From assembly GCA_027002405.1 (NCBI GenBank), contig JALWZT010000279.1:1-43155 (forward strand): a stretch of 43,155 nucleotides of DNA. The letters are read 5' to 3'. The stretch comes from Anaerolineae bacterium. Lineage in GTDB: Bacteria > Chloroflexota > Anaerolineae > J102. Position 1 is the first letter of the stretch; every line of letters starts with the position of its first letter. The position numbers and the translations under genes were made by a program. This document shows positions 9,559 through 20,585 of the stretch, piece after piece. The notes under the pieces are model-generated. The model was given only the letters and a program-made list of their open reading frames with translations, was not told where the DNA came from and did no database searches.

Positions 9559-10218
9559 TCATTTTTCCAACAGGGCATTGAATGTTTTGACAAAAGCCTG
9601 GGGCGGGCGAATGGTCATCCCCTGCCAATAATCCTGATCGCCGAAAAGCCCACAAATGCCCAGATGAAAGGTCTGAACCCGGCCATCCTTCAGATGGAAA
9701 CGCAGCTCATAAGGGGCAGGGCACCGTTTGGGCGGCACCAAAGGCAGGGTGGCATCCAAAGGCGCTACCAACGCGTGCACCGTTTCCCGGTCTTCCACGG
9801 TAAGGATGAGCTCCATTCCTCCTTCGCGAGGATGTCGGGAGGCATCTGGGTCCACCGAGGTGGTTTTGGGGGCTAGAATCTCGATGCGTATCGTATCGTT
9901 CAAGTCGGCCTGTTCTACCAGATTCAACTTCAAGTTTTTGGCCTGATTCTGCCCGCATTCCCCGCGAAAATAAGCCCACGCGTCGCACTCGCTCCCATCA
10001 TCAAAGATACAAATTCCCGTTTCATTCCCTTGGTCATCCTGACGGATTTCGTAACGAAAGCCCTGATCTTGGCAGTAAGCGGCCGCGGGATTGGCCAACT
10101 TGGCCTTATCCAGGGTCGGAGTGGCTGGCCGTGTTCCTGGGCCGGGCTGGGCACAGCCTATCAGAAGGAAGAAGGCAGCCAAGGAGAAAAAGAAAAGGAA
10201 TCGCTTTGCGTGGGTCAT
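9559..10218 (-). CDS. DUF333-containing lipoprotein
   Basis: 219 residues from the ATG at 10218, which has AGGAG upstream; the longer open frame to 10290 would overlap the promoter and is rejected. The signal peptide ends in a lipobox with Cys22 (LLIGC). Residues about 42-88 match the DUF333 type (NPAAAYC ... FDDGSECDAWAYFRGEC), a small cysteine-containing domain often mislabelled putative hemolysin. The rest (about 95-219) is an unrecognised domain with two more cysteines. It is probably membrane-anchored on the outer face; function unknown. Confidence 0.8.
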   Translation of the reverse strand: MTHAKRFLFFFSLAAFFLLIGCAQPGPGTRPATPTLDKAKLANPAAAYCQDQGFRYEIRQDDQGNETGICIFDDGSECDAWAYFRGECGQNQAKNLKLNLVEQADLNDTIRIEILAPKTTSVDPDASRHPREGGMELILTVEDRETVHALVAPLDATLPLVPPKRCPAPYELRFHLKDGRVQTFHLGICGLFGDQDYWQGMTIRPPQAFVKTFNALLEK

Positions 10219-10261
10219 GATGAGCTCCTGTAGGGAAATTGTGAAAAGAAAACCACACTCA

Positions 10262-10290
10262 AAGATAAGACAGAGAAAACAATTTGTCAA
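10262..10290 (-). promoter_or_regulatory. Sigma70-type promoter for the DUF333 lipoprotein and SDR genes
   Basis: Minus-strand -35 TTGACA (10290-10285) is a perfect match, followed by a 17-bp spacer and -10 TATCTT (10267-10262). The start would lie near 10255, about 37 bases before the ATG at 10218, with AGGAG in between. Confidence 0.75.
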
Positions 10291-10362
10291 AGTTTGAAAG
10301 AACGATTTTCAAAATGCATAAGACTCATGCTATGATTTCGGGAACATGCGCCACCTGCGGCA

Positions 10363-12313
<1,951 letters not shown>

Positions 12314-12340
12314 TCTCCCCTCGTCTTCTCTATTTCTCCC

Positions 12341-14020
12341 ATGCGTCTTTTTCTACAGATAAGCCTTTCCGCACTCCTCCTGCTGGTCCTGGTGGCGTGT
12401 CGTGGCGTGGTGCCCCCTGAAACACCCACCGCGCCGGCGCCTGGTTCTCCCACTCCTCAAGCCACGCCCACGCCCATCCCTCCCATTCTCACCATCCCTC
12501 TCAAAACCTACACCGCACCCCACGAGCTTTTCCGCCTGGAGATCCCGGAATCTTGGGAGGATTTCAAAGAAGGGGGTGGGATTCGCTTCCAAGACCCCGC
12601 GGACCCGTACGTTAGCCTGACCGCCTATTATTATCCCTTGCCCAAAAGCGCGGACCCCGATACCTTTCTGGACCAGGAGGCGGAACGGGCCCTATCTCGC
12701 GCGCGGCTCAATGATCCCAATAGCCTTTCTTTGATCATCAACAATAACGATGAAGACAATCACCGGCATTTGGAAGCCATAGGGCGATTTTTCATGGATC
12801 AGCCCCTCCAACACCTGCGCGCGGAAATCTGGTTGGATAATGGGGTACTTTTGGGCTTGAATCTGATGGCGCCCGAGAGCAAATGGCCGCAGGTAGAACC
12901 CATCTGGCCCTTGCTTCGACAAAGCTACCAGGTGTTGCAGCCGGATCCCAGCCAGATACCGGGCATGGCTTACATTCACCCAGGGGGGCTTTTTACCCTC
13001 ACCGTGCCTCTTTATTGGGGGGTGTTAGATGAATCATATGAAGGAGTCATCTTGCAAGATATGGAGGGCCTGGCTCAATTCAGTGTGGGGGTGCAGGAGA
13101 TGGATCACTATCCTACCCCTCAGGAATTGGATGACGCCCTGGCCCACATGGTGGGCGAAACCGCGCAGGCACCAGGGTATCAGATATTGCAGAAGATTGA
13201 CAATCAGCCCAATCTCCGACTCATTCAATTTGAGGTCCCCACAGAACATGATGGCATCTACAGGACGGAAATCCGGGTATTTCGGGACCGCAACTTGCTG
13301 ATTACCACCGCATTCGGGGCGCCTTCTCATGATTGGGAGACCTTCGCGGCCGACTACCGACTTCTGTTGGAAAGCCTGAAAACCCGGGGAAATGCTCCCC
13401 CTGACGAAGCGACCCAAGACGAGGATCCTCTGGCCGGCATCGAAGTGGGTGTGGTGCATTTTTACGTGGCTCGCAACGGCCGCTTGCAAGTTTCCGCGCC
13501 TATTCGCAATTTCCGAACTCGGAACGTCACCCGGTTGACCGCGTCGGTGATCATGTATGATAAAGATGGGCAATTTTTGGCTGCGGAATCGTGGCGCATG
13601 CTCCAGCAAATCCTGGGGAAGGGAAAGACCACGTATCTTTATCTTGCCATCCCCAAAGCCTCCGTGAACCCCAAGAAGGTGGCCAAAGTCACCATTCGGC
13701 TCATCGATGCCCGAGACGCGGTGAAAGAGCCCTACCCGGCTTGGGGTTACCAGCATGGGAATGCCGAAGTCAATGCCCAGGGGGATGTGGTGGTTCGGGC
13801 GACCATGCGCAATACCGGCAACCAAACCCAAAAATACATTTTCCTGGCCGTGTTGCTGTATGATGCCCAGGGCAATCTTCTTTTTGTTCGAACCGAACGT
13901 CAACGTTTGCCTCATGCGGTTCCCCCGGGCAAGGAAGTGGATGTAAAAATGACCATCCCCGGACCTCTGGAAGCCATCGGCACCTTTGATGTCGTTGGCG
14001 AACGGCCTTTATTGGATTAG
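12341..14020 (+). CDS. Large lipoprotein with repeated PsbP/DUF1795-like domains
   Basis: 559 residues. The signal peptide ends in lipobox LVAC with Cys20, followed by a Pro/Thr linker of TPTP type, so the protein is anchored outside the cell. Two similar blocks (about 55-195 and 205-350) read like PsbP/DUF1795 stress-type domains (HELFRLEIPESWEDF and GGLFTLTVPLYWGV). The C-terminal third has two beta-rich blocks resembling FxLYD-type domains (VSAPIRNFRTRNVTRL, VVVRATMRNTGNQTQKY). I name no function. It starts 27 bp after guaB and ends 10 bp before glk; its stop is part of the glk ribosome binding site. Confidence 0.75.
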   Translation: MRLFLQISLSALLLLVLVACRGVVPPETPTAPAPGSPTPQATPTPIPPILTIPLKTYTAPHELFRLEIPESWEDFKEGGGIRFQDPADPYVSLTAYYYPLPKSADPDTFLDQEAERALSRARLNDPNSLSLIINNNDEDNHRHLEAIGRFFMDQPLQHLRAEIWLDNGVLLGLNLMAPESKWPQVEPIWPLLRQSYQVLQPDPSQIPGMAYIHPGGLFTLTVPLYWGVLDESYEGVILQDMEGLAQFSVGVQEMDHYPTPQELDDALAHMVGETAQAPGYQILQKIDNQPNLRLIQFEVPTEHDGIYRTEIRVFRDRNLLITTAFGAPSHDWETFAADYRLLLESLKTRGNAPPDEATQDEDPLAGIEVGVVHFYVARNGRLQVSAPIRNFRTRNVTRLTASVIMYDKDGQFLAAESWRMLQQILGKGKTTYLYLAIPKASVNPKKVAKVTIRLIDARDAVKEPYPAWGYQHGNAEVNAQGDVVVRATMRNTGNQTQKYIFLAVLLYDAQGNLLFVRTERQRLPHAVPPGKEVDVKMTIPGPLEAIGTFDVVGERPLLD

Positions 14021-14030
14021 GAGGCTTTCT

Positions 14031-15035
14031 ATGTTGTTAGCCGGTGATGTAGGGGGCACCAAAACCATCCTGGCCCTTTATCCTGCCAATGGTCACGCCC
14101 GCACGCCTGTGGTGCAAGCACGCTATGCCAGCCGGGATTTTCCCAGCCTCACCCGGATTTTAGACACCTTCCTGGCCGAACACCCGGCCACCATTGAAGC
14201 GGCATGTCTGGCTGTGGCCGGGCCCGTGGTGCGGGGCAAGGCCGAAGCCACCAACCTCTCGTGGGTGGTCACCGAGGAGGGGCTGCGGGCCCGCCTGGGG
14301 TCGATCCCTGTGCGGCTGGTGAATGACCTCCAGGCCACCGCTTATGCCATTCCCATCCTCGATGATAAGGATTTATACCCATTGCATTCCGGTGAGCCCG
14401 AACCCCAAGGGGCGCTGGCGGTCATCGCGCCAGGGACCGGGTTGGGTGAAGCCTATTTGGTGTGGGATGGTCGGCAATATCGGGCGTATCCTTCCGAAGG
14501 GGGACACGCGGATTTCGCACCTCGGAATGAGCTGGAGATGGCCCTGCTGCGCTATCTTCAACAACGGATGGATCATGTCAGTTATGAGCGGGTGTGCTCC
14601 GGGATGGGCGTGCCGAACCTGTATGCGTTCTTCAGAGATAGCGGCTACGCGCCCGAACCACCCTGGTTGGCCCAGGCACTCTTGCAGGCCCGGGACCCCA
14701 CGCCGGTTATTCTCCAGGCCGCGTTGCAAGCTGATCCCCCATGTGCGTTATGCACAGCCACCCTGGACCTTTTTGTCTCCATCCTGGGGGCAGAAGCCGG
14801 GAACCTGGCCATGAAAGTCCTTTCCACCGGAGGCATCTATGTGGCCGGTGGTATCCCTGTTCGCATTCTGGAAGCGTTGCGCCATGGTCAGTTCATGAAA
14901 AGCTTTGTGCACAAAGGCCGCTTGGCCGAACGCCTGGTGCGCATGCCTGTTTATGTGGTGCTCAATACCCAGACCGCGCTCATCGGTGCAGCTCGCTACG
15001 GGCTGGCACTGATGGCTGGTTCCGAGGATTTTTGA
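14031..15035 (+). CDS. glk: Glucokinase
   Basis: Phosphorylates glucose with ATP. From the ATG at 14031, with TAGGAGG at 14018-14024, the protein is 334 residues. The phosphate loop GDVGGTKT (5-12), APGTGLGEA, EGGHADFAPRNE and a late GGIYVAGGIP belong to the bacterial Glk group rather than to ROK kinases, because the CxCGxxGCxE zinc motif of ROK proteins is absent. It sits between the lipoprotein gene and add with gaps of 10 and 8 bp. Confidence 0.9.
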   Translation: MLLAGDVGGTKTILALYPANGHARTPVVQARYASRDFPSLTRILDTFLAEHPATIEAACLAVAGPVVRGKAEATNLSWVVTEEGLRARLGSIPVRLVNDLQATAYAIPILDDKDLYPLHSGEPEPQGALAVIAPGTGLGEAYLVWDGRQYRAYPSEGGHADFAPRNELEMALLRYLQQRMDHVSYERVCSGMGVPNLYAFFRDSGYAPEPPWLAQALLQARDPTPVILQAALQADPPCALCTATLDLFVSILGAEAGNLAMKVLSTGGIYVAGGIPVRILEALRHGQFMKSFVHKGRLAERLVRMPVYVVLNTQTALIGAARYGLALMAGSEDF

Positions 15036-15043
15036 GGTCGTTC

Positions 15044-16150
15044 ATGATCATGCCCTCTGATTCCCAAAAAAACGCTTTGTGTGCCTTTGCCCAGGCCATG
15101 CCCAAAGTGGAACTCCACTTGCACCTGGAAGGCAGCATTGAACCTGAAACCGCGCTGGCTCTCGCCCGTCGACATGGTGTCTCCCTCCCTGCCGAAACCC
15201 CCGAGGCATTGCAGTCATGGTTTCGATTTCGGGATTTCCGCCATTTTATTCAAGTATATCTCACCCTTTCCGACTTGCTACGCACCCCCGAAGATTTCGC
15301 GTTCATCACCACGGCCCTGGCTCGTTCCCTGGCCCGTCAGAATGTGCGCTACGCGGAGGTCACCTTTACCGCATACACCCATTTGTGGCAAAACAAGGGC
15401 TTGCACCCCGATGATCTCATCGCGGGGTTAGAGGCTGGCCGGGCACAGGCTTGGGATGAGCATCATGTGGAACTGGCCTGGATTCTCGACATCCCCCGCA
15501 ATCTCAGCTTTGACCCGACCACAGGGCGCTATACCGGCGCGGCCAGTGATCCCACCGTGGAGATGGCGTTGGCCTGGCGTGACCGGGGGGTGGTGGCTCT
15601 GGGGCTGGGCGGGCACGAGGTGGGAGCGCCTCCTGAACCTTTTGCCCCCGCGTTTGAACGAGCCCGGGCCGGGGGGCTCCACAGTGTTCCTCATGCGGGG
15701 GAACACGTAGGGCCAGAAAGCGTATGGGGGGCGCTCCGGGCCTTGGGAGCCGAGCGGATCGGGCATGGGGTGCGGGCCGTTGAAGACCCGGCCCTGGTGG
15801 CCTTCCTGGTCGAACAGCGGATCCCCCTGGAGCTGAACCCTACCTCCAATATCCGTTTGGGGGTGTATCCCGACTTTCCTTCTCATCCCCTGCCTCAGTT
15901 GTGGGATGCGGGCGTGGTGGTCACTGTCAATAGTGACGACCCCCCTCTTTTCAACACCACCCTGAATCAAGAATACCTGTTGTTGATAGAGGTCTACGGG
16001 TTTGACGCGAAGGCGCTGGAACAGGTATCATTGAACGCTCTACGGGCCAGTTTTCTCCCTTCAGAACGGAAACAGGCCCTGGAAGCCGAATTTCGGCAGA
16101 CCTTTCAACGCCTGCGATCCCAGGTGTCATTGTCGGATGCCTCCCTATGA
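15044..16150 (+). CDS. add: Adenosine deaminase family protein
   Basis: Hydrolyses adenosine (or a related purine) to inosine. 368 residues from the ATG at 15044 (an in-frame ATG at 15050 is also possible). Metal ligands are visible: HLH at 25-27, HAGEH beginning at His217, and NSDDPP with Asp298 and Asp299; GHGVRAV follows the expected order. The upstream open frame lies inside glk and is rejected. With guaB in the same operon, its product could feed IMP-based purine salvage. Its stop overlaps the next gene (ATGA). Adenine deaminase or another subfamily member cannot be excluded by eye. Confidence 0.88.
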   Translation: MIMPSDSQKNALCAFAQAMPKVELHLHLEGSIEPETALALARRHGVSLPAETPEALQSWFRFRDFRHFIQVYLTLSDLLRTPEDFAFITTALARSLARQNVRYAEVTFTAYTHLWQNKGLHPDDLIAGLEAGRAQAWDEHHVELAWILDIPRNLSFDPTTGRYTGAASDPTVEMALAWRDRGVVALGLGGHEVGAPPEPFAPAFERARAGGLHSVPHAGEHVGPESVWGALRALGAERIGHGVRAVEDPALVAFLVEQRIPLELNPTSNIRLGVYPDFPSHPLPQLWDAGVVVTVNSDDPPLFNTTLNQEYLLLIEVYGFDAKALEQVSLNALRASFLPSERKQALEAEFRQTFQRLRSQVSLSDASL

Positions 16151-17022
16151 CCATCACTCTCCATCCTGCCTCCCAATTTCCCCTCCAGGACCTGGCCGAA
16201 GTCCTTAATCTGTGTTATGAGGACTACGCCACGCCCATCCGTTTTAATCCTCGCCAGTTGGATTTTTTTATCCGTGCCCATGACATTGCCCTGGATGCTT
16301 CGGTCGTGGCCCGGGCGAGGCATGGCTTGGTGGGCGTGGTCTTGCTTGGCCGCCGGGGGACGCGGGGATGGGTAGCGGGCTTGGGGGTAAAGCCTTCCTA
16401 CCGGGGCCAGGGATTGGCCCGTCGCTTGATGGAGGAGCTCATGGTCCAGGCCGCGTCCCGGGAGCTCACCCGGTTGCAGTTGGAGGTGCTGAGCACGAAC
16501 ACCCGAGCGCAAAAGCTGTACAAGGACCTGGGCTGGCGCGTAGAGCGAGAGCTTTTGATATGGGAGCGGGCCGGATATGAGGGCCCCTTGCCCATTCATC
16601 GCGAGCGGGCCCGAGAAATGGACCCCATGCCTTTGCTGGAAGATGTTTTTGATGCCTGGCATCCGGTGCGTCCCTGCTGGCAACGGGAAAAGGAAACCCT
16701 GCTGCATTATGCTCAAGGCGGGATGCAGGCCTGGGGCGTGGTGCGTGCAGGAAAGCCTGTAGCTTATGTGATGGGCTTTGCTCCCCAGCATGGGCGCATG
16801 CCCCTGTTGGATGTGGCGGTGGACCCGCAAGTAGGATATCGTTCTGCGGGCCGGGCCATGATCCAGAATCTGCATCTGATGTTCAACGCGACGGTGCAGC
16901 TCCCCAATGAACCTGTGGCCTCCGAGCTGAATTTTCTTTTCACTGCTATGGGATATCGGGTGGTGCTCCGTCAGTATGAGATGATCTTTGACATATCTAA
17001 TATCAGATCAGGTGTGCTATGA
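16147..17022 (+). CDS. GNAT-family N-acetyltransferase with two GNAT-like halves
   Basis: 291 residues. The N-terminal half (about 1-145) has a good acetyl-CoA loop (VKPSYRGQGLARRLMEEL) and the typical end TRAQKLYKDLGWRV. The second half (about 150-288) looks like a degenerate GNAT fold (PLLDVAVDP, FLFTAMGYRVV) without the RxxGxG/A loop. The start overlaps the add stop (ATGA) and the stop overlaps the osmC start (ATGA), so translation is probably coupled. Substrate unknown. Confidence 0.85.
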   Translation: MTITLHPASQFPLQDLAEVLNLCYEDYATPIRFNPRQLDFFIRAHDIALDASVVARARHGLVGVVLLGRRGTRGWVAGLGVKPSYRGQGLARRLMEELMVQAASRELTRLQLEVLSTNTRAQKLYKDLGWRVERELLIWERAGYEGPLPIHRERAREMDPMPLLEDVFDAWHPVRPCWQREKETLLHYAQGGMQAWGVVRAGKPVAYVMGFAPQHGRMPLLDVAVDPQVGYRSAGRAMIQNLHLMFNATVQLPNEPVASELNFLFTAMGYRVVLRQYEMIFDISNIRSGVL

Positions 17023-17435
17023 CGAAAAAAGTGTTGTTACGTTGGACTCAAGACCGAGAATTCGTGGCCATCGATCTGGATGGCGACGGCGCAGTGGGCA
17101 TTACTGGCCCGAATCCACCAGAAAGCAAATCCATGGGTGCCAGCCACCTCCTTTTGGCGGCCCTGGGAGGCTGCATGGGCACCACCATCATCGCGGTGAT
17201 GCTTAAGCGCCGCCTCAATATTGAGTTTTTTGAGATCGAAGTCACCGGCGAACATATCCCCAAATGGCCCATGACCTTTACCCACTATCATTTGGTCTAT
17301 CGCATCAAGGGCGAAGGTGTCACCCCCAAGATCATGGAAACGGCCATCTATCTGGCCCATGAACGCTATTGCACTGTCTCCAGTTCTACATGCGGGGAGA
17401 AGACCTATGAGTATGAGATTCTTCCTGCTTTGTAA
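17019..17435 (+). CDS. OsmC/Ohr-family protein
   Basis: 138 residues, the family's usual size. The first redox cysteine lies in LAALGGCMG (about residue 52); further cysteines occur in YCTVSSSTCGE near the C-terminus. OsmC-type proteins reduce organic hydroperoxides or handle sulfur compounds using such a cysteine pair; the subgroup here (OsmC, Ohr or YhfA-like) is not certain. Last gene of the guaB operon. Its stop TAA (17433-17435) is immediately followed by ATAGAGTAATCAG, the border of the heptamer array. Confidence 0.85.
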   Translation: MTKKVLLRWTQDREFVAIDLDGDGAVGITGPNPPESKSMGASHLLLAALGGCMGTTIIAVMLKRRLNIEFFEIEVTGEHIPKWPMTFTHYHLVYRIKGEGVTPKIMETAIYLAHERYCTVSSSTCGEKTYEYEILPAL

Positions 17436-17439
17436 ATAG

Positions 17440-17470
17440 AGTAATCAGTAATCAGTTATCAGTAATCAGT
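17440..17470. repeat. Heptamer array, ATCAGTA type
   Basis: Four 7-bp units of the type ATCAGTA/ATCAGTT directly after the osmC stop. Same family as 21044-21074, 26191-26221 and 31278-31308, and the inverse of 2383-2413. Confidence 0.88.
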
Positions 17471-17471
17471 A

Positions 17472-17510
17472 GGAATCTGCGTCGAATCTGCGCAAATCTG
17501 CGTTCCCTTT
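17472..17510. repeat. ATCTGCG word cluster
   Basis: Three ATCTGCG words about 10-11 bp apart follow the heptamer array. Similar clusters are at 17804-17858, 21077-21088, 26222-26258, 31433-31455 and (inverted) 2238-2252 and 40188-40232, in most cases next to a heptamer array or GAAGCG hairpin. Confidence 0.75.
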
Positions 17511-17537
17511 TCGTCGTTATTTGGCGCTCCAGTTTTT

Positions 17538-17622
17538 AACGCAGAGGCGCAGAAGGCGCAGAGAGACGCAAAGGTTTTTATCTTTTCTCTGCGCCTCCTT
17601 GCGTCTTTGCGTCTCTGCGTTT
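17538..17622. repeat. GCGCAGAG inverted array
   Basis: The left arm has repeated GGCGCAGA/ACGCAGAG words and the right arm has the complementary CTCTGCG/GCGTCT words, separated by a TTTTTATCTTTT spacer. It is built like the heptamer palindromes but with less regular spacing. A partial mosaic border (GTCGTTATGCGGTGAGC, about 17623-17663) follows. Confidence 0.75.
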
Positions 17623-17691
17623 CCATTTTCGTCGTTATGCGGTGAGCTATCGCTCGTGGCGACCGTTCCGAGTTCAGTAGCGCTGTACGAC

Positions 17692-17803
17692 GTCATTCCG
17701 AGGGAGCGAAGCGCAAAAAGCACGGCATGGCGCTCGATTCGGTCGCTAGATGCCCTTCGATTCCTCAGGGCAGGCTTCGCTCCCGCCGCTCGCTCAGCAT
17801 GAC
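17692..17803. repeat. 112-bp GAAGCG long-hairpin module, copy 2
   Basis: Inverse orientation of copy 1, from GTCATTCCGAGGGAGCG to CGCTCAGCATGAC, more diverged in the middle than copy 3. Followed by ATCTGCG words (17804-17858). It lies in the convergent gap between osmC and the PspC gene and ends 80 bp before the latter's stop. Confidence 0.82.
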
Positions 17804-17883
17804 GAACATCTGCGTCAATCTGCGCTGCGAAGCATCGGCGTGAATCTGCGTTCTCTTTTCATTCGTATCGACGAAGCCGTGGC

Positions 17884-18693
17884 TCAGGACGCCCGGTGGA
17901 TTGACTCCGTCATGTTGGGAGCATCGACGATTTCCCCTTCCACGGTTTCGATGGCGCCGCCGTCATCCTCTTCGGGCATGATGAGGGCCAATAGCACATA
18001 GAGGATAACCCCTGTGCCCATGCCGCCCAGGCTGAAAAGCACCCACAGGATGCGGACAATCGCGGGGTCGATGTGCAACCAATGGGCGATCCCTGCACAC
18101 ACGCCCAAAAGCATGCGGTCATCCTTGCTGCGTTTGAGGGGCGTCTTTTCGCGCACGCTGCGGTAGCCTTCCTCCATGCTGGCTTTCACCGCGTCGGATG
18201 TGGGGACCTTTTCAGAAAGCCCATGCATATACCCCAACCGGTTCAAAATCAGCCATCCGGCAGCGATGAGAAGCAAAGGCCAGAAAACCAGCCCGATCAC
18301 ATGGAGCACCCCTCGCAAGCTGTGAAGCAGGGTGGGCAGAATGCCGAAATTGGCCAAAATCCAGAGGACGCCCAAGGCCACCAGGCCCCAGGCCAAAAGG
18401 CCCAACGCGCTTTCACTCAGGCGAATGGCGGGATCGGCCACCTGCCCCCGGGTGTTATCTCCTATGGGCAAAAAGAGCCACAACGCCAGGTAAAGCCAGA
18501 AGATCATGCCTCCTGTGGCCAACGCGGCCAAAACCCACAACAGCCGCATTAAAGAGGGGTCCATGTTGAAGTATTCCGCCAGTCCACCGGCCACACCGGC
18601 CAGGAGTTTTTCCTGATCGCTGCGGAACAGTCGTTTGCGGGATGGATGATCGCCTTGGGGTAAGGGACGGGGTTTTTGGTACGATGCGGACAT
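17884..18693 (-). CDS. Membrane protein with two PspC domains
   Basis: 269 residues with two PspC-type units: about 18-75 (LFRSDQEKLLAGVAGGLAEYF then a long hydrophobic helix) and about 200-258 (LKRSKDDRMLLGVCAGIAHWL then another), with a membrane segment region in between (about 92-150). PspC proteins act in membrane-stress responses in other bacteria; no other psp gene is nearby. AAGGAGG stands just upstream of the ATG at 18693. The duplication within one chain is unusual next to the common single-domain form of about 60-120 residues. Confidence 0.88.
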   Translation of the reverse strand: MSASYQKPRPLPQGDHPSRKRLFRSDQEKLLAGVAGGLAEYFNMDPSLMRLLWVLAALATGGMIFWLYLALWLFLPIGDNTRGQVADPAIRLSESALGLLAWGLVALGVLWILANFGILPTLLHSLRGVLHVIGLVFWPLLLIAAGWLILNRLGYMHGLSEKVPTSDAVKASMEEGYRSVREKTPLKRSKDDRMLLGVCAGIAHWLHIDPAIVRILWVLFSLGGMGTGVILYVLLALIMPEEDDGGAIETVEGEIVDAPNMTESIHRAS

Positions 18694-18896
18694 GTCGCCT
18701 CCTTGCAGAGAAAACCAGAGAAGTTTGTTTCATCCTCTATTACGCAAGAAAGCGACGCGGGGTCGCGAATGCCCCTTTATATCCCCTAGAGGCTGTTATG
18801 CGTTTTGCCCTCGCTGGCGCATGACCTTCGCCCGAAAATCCGCCCCCGCTCGCGCGCGGCGCAGCCGCGTCCGCTGAACGCTCGGTTGGCACCACC
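18694..18896. other. 203-bp gap between the PspC and methyltransferase genes
   Basis: Contains the ribosome binding site of the PspC gene and a GC-rich part (18826-18880, GCTCGCGCGCGGCGCAGCCG) that may be a decayed border of the mosaic repeat. No gene or clear promoter seen. Confidence 0.4.
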
Positions 18897-19646
18897 TCAT
18901 TTGATGGGCCGTAAAACGGCAACATACCACATCGCTCGCTCTAATGGCACAGGTTCCACATACCGACCGTTCTCGTAATCCATCATCCCTCCAGGCTCTA
19001 CTGCTACCAACTCCAATCCCGTCCCTTCCAGCAACAACCGTAAATCGGCAGGAGAATAACAGCGCAACGATTGCTCAATGCTCTCCCCAGTTTCTTCCAA
19101 CCACCACCGGTCAAGCCACCGACAACCCTCCCCATCAAATCCATACTCGCGCTTCGCTCTTCCTATCCGCCTACCATAACCCACGGACTTCGCTGCGTGC
19201 CAGGGAGTGTACACATCGATCAACGCTTTTCCCTCAGACCTCAACCAACGATAAATGCGCTTCAGCAATGCTCGTTGGTCATCATCACTTCCAATCCCAA
19301 ATCCATCCCAATAACATACCCCATCAAAAGCTTCTTCCGGCAACTCGACTTGATAGAAATCACTTTCCACCACTTTCACTTGGGTTTGGGGATGTTGGTG
19401 GCGTAATTCGTGAATGTGCTGCACCAAAAGGGGCTCTTGTTCTATAGCAATGACCTCATACCCAAGTTCGGCCAAGGCAATAGCGTTCTGCCCACCGCCC
19501 GCGCCCAATTCCAGAATGCGCTTCGGTGGTGCTCCAAGAACAGCCCGCGCCTGTTCCGCCTTGCGGCGATGCCACGGCATCACACCACCGTGGTAAGCGC
19601 TACTCCATTTGGCCTGTTTCGCATAGAATTCACGCGTCCACGACAT
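18897..19646 (-). CDS. Class I SAM-dependent methyltransferase
   Basis: 249 residues from the ATG at 19646 (MSWTREFYAKQAKW). The open frame to 19748 would run into nfo and is not preferred. Motif I is ILELGAGGGQNAIALAELG, with an acidic residue (IEQ) ending the second strand and SDFYQVELPEEAFDGVCYWDGFGIG as motif post-I/II. The family matches small-molecule methyltransferases of the Methyltransf_25/11 type; substrate unknown. It follows nfo by 52 bp on the same strand. Confidence 0.85.
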   Translation of the reverse strand: MSWTREFYAKQAKWSSAYHGGVMPWHRRKAEQARAVLGAPPKRILELGAGGGQNAIALAELGYEVIAIEQEPLLVQHIHELRHQHPQTQVKVVESDFYQVELPEEAFDGVCYWDGFGIGSDDDQRALLKRIYRWLRSEGKALIDVYTPWHAAKSVGYGRRIGRAKREYGFDGEGCRWLDRWWLEETGESIEQSLRCYSPADLRLLLEGTGLELVAVEPGGMMDYENGRYVEPVPLERAMWYVAVLRPIK

Positions 19647-19698
19647 TATAGCAACATGGTGCCCAACACGCGAATGGAACAGATTTTCGCGGATTTTC

Positions 19699-20550
19699 TC
19701 AATGAGCCACCAGGCCGCGCAAAACCGCCAGGTTTTCCACATCCTCATGCAGGTCTTTGCTCTTGGGGGTTTCCAGGATCATGGGCACATCCTGAAACCG
19801 GGGGTCCTGAATGATATGCCGGAATCCATCCAGGCCGATAAACCCTTTTCCGATATGTTCATGGCGGTCTTTGCGGGACCCCAAGTCGAATTTGCTGTCG
19901 TTGAAATGGAAACATTTCAGAAGGTCTAGCCCGATGTGGCGATCGAATTCGGCCATGGTTTGGGCGTAGCCTTCGGGGGTACGCAGCTCATACCCCGCGG
20001 CAAACACATGACAGGTATCAAAGCACATGGCCACTCGTTCGGGATGCGCCACCGCGGCCCGCATCGCGGCCAGTTGCTCGAACCGATACCCCAGATGCTT
20101 GCCCGTCCCGGCGGTAGTTTCCAACAGGGTCAGGGTTTTGAACCCCGGGGTACGCTGATGGCAGATATCCAGGGCTTGGGCGATGCGTTGAATGCCATAA
20201 GCCTCGCCATCTTCCTTCGGCGAACCGGGATGCAGCACCACCCCCATCAGGCCCAGGGCCTCGGCCCGTTCCAATTCGTCCACAAACGCATCAATGGATT
20301 TTTGCCACAGGGCTTCGTCTGAGGAGGCGAGGTTGATGAGATAAGCCGCGTGGGAAACAATAGGGCGGATCTCGCTTTGTTCCCAGCGTTTGTACCAGCG
20401 TTGGATTTCTTGAGGATCAAGAGGTTTGCTGCTCCAACGGTTGTTGTTGCGGGTGAAAATTTGCATGGTATCACAGCCGACGGATTCGGCCCGATCAAAG
20501 GCCTTGCTGACACCGCCGGCCACGCTCACATGGGCACCAAATCGAGGCAT
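19699..20550 (-). CDS. nfo: Deoxyribonuclease IV (AP endonuclease)
   Basis: Endonuclease IV, which cuts DNA at abasic sites in base excision repair. 283 residues, the family's normal size; N-terminus FGAHVSVAGGVSKAFDRA, then MQIFTRN, the GVVLHPGS zinc-ligand strand, LLETTAG, CFDTCHVFAAGY, FHFNDSK, the GxGxIGL-like segment (HIGKGFIGLDGF) and ILETPK, in the canonical order of zinc-ligand motifs. AGGAG precedes the ATG. It follows the DUF2231 gene by 35 bp. Another repair gene (mpg) and polX lie within 6 kb. Confidence 0.95.
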   Translation of the reverse strand: MPRFGAHVSVAGGVSKAFDRAESVGCDTMQIFTRNNNRWSSKPLDPQEIQRWYKRWEQSEIRPIVSHAAYLINLASSDEALWQKSIDAFVDELERAEALGLMGVVLHPGSPKEDGEAYGIQRIAQALDICHQRTPGFKTLTLLETTAGTGKHLGYRFEQLAAMRAAVAHPERVAMCFDTCHVFAAGYELRTPEGYAQTMAEFDRHIGLDLLKCFHFNDSKFDLGSRKDRHEHIGKGFIGLDGFRHIIQDPRFQDVPMILETPKSKDLHEDVENLAVLRGLVAH

Positions 20551-20585
20551 GGGGATAAGCTCCTGTGTAGGGTTAGGGACGCAGC

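Noticed and set aside
19647-19748. Longer start of the methyltransferase at 19748
   Set aside because: It would overlap nfo by 50 bp and adds residues unlike the family; the ATG at 19646 fits the gap after nfo.
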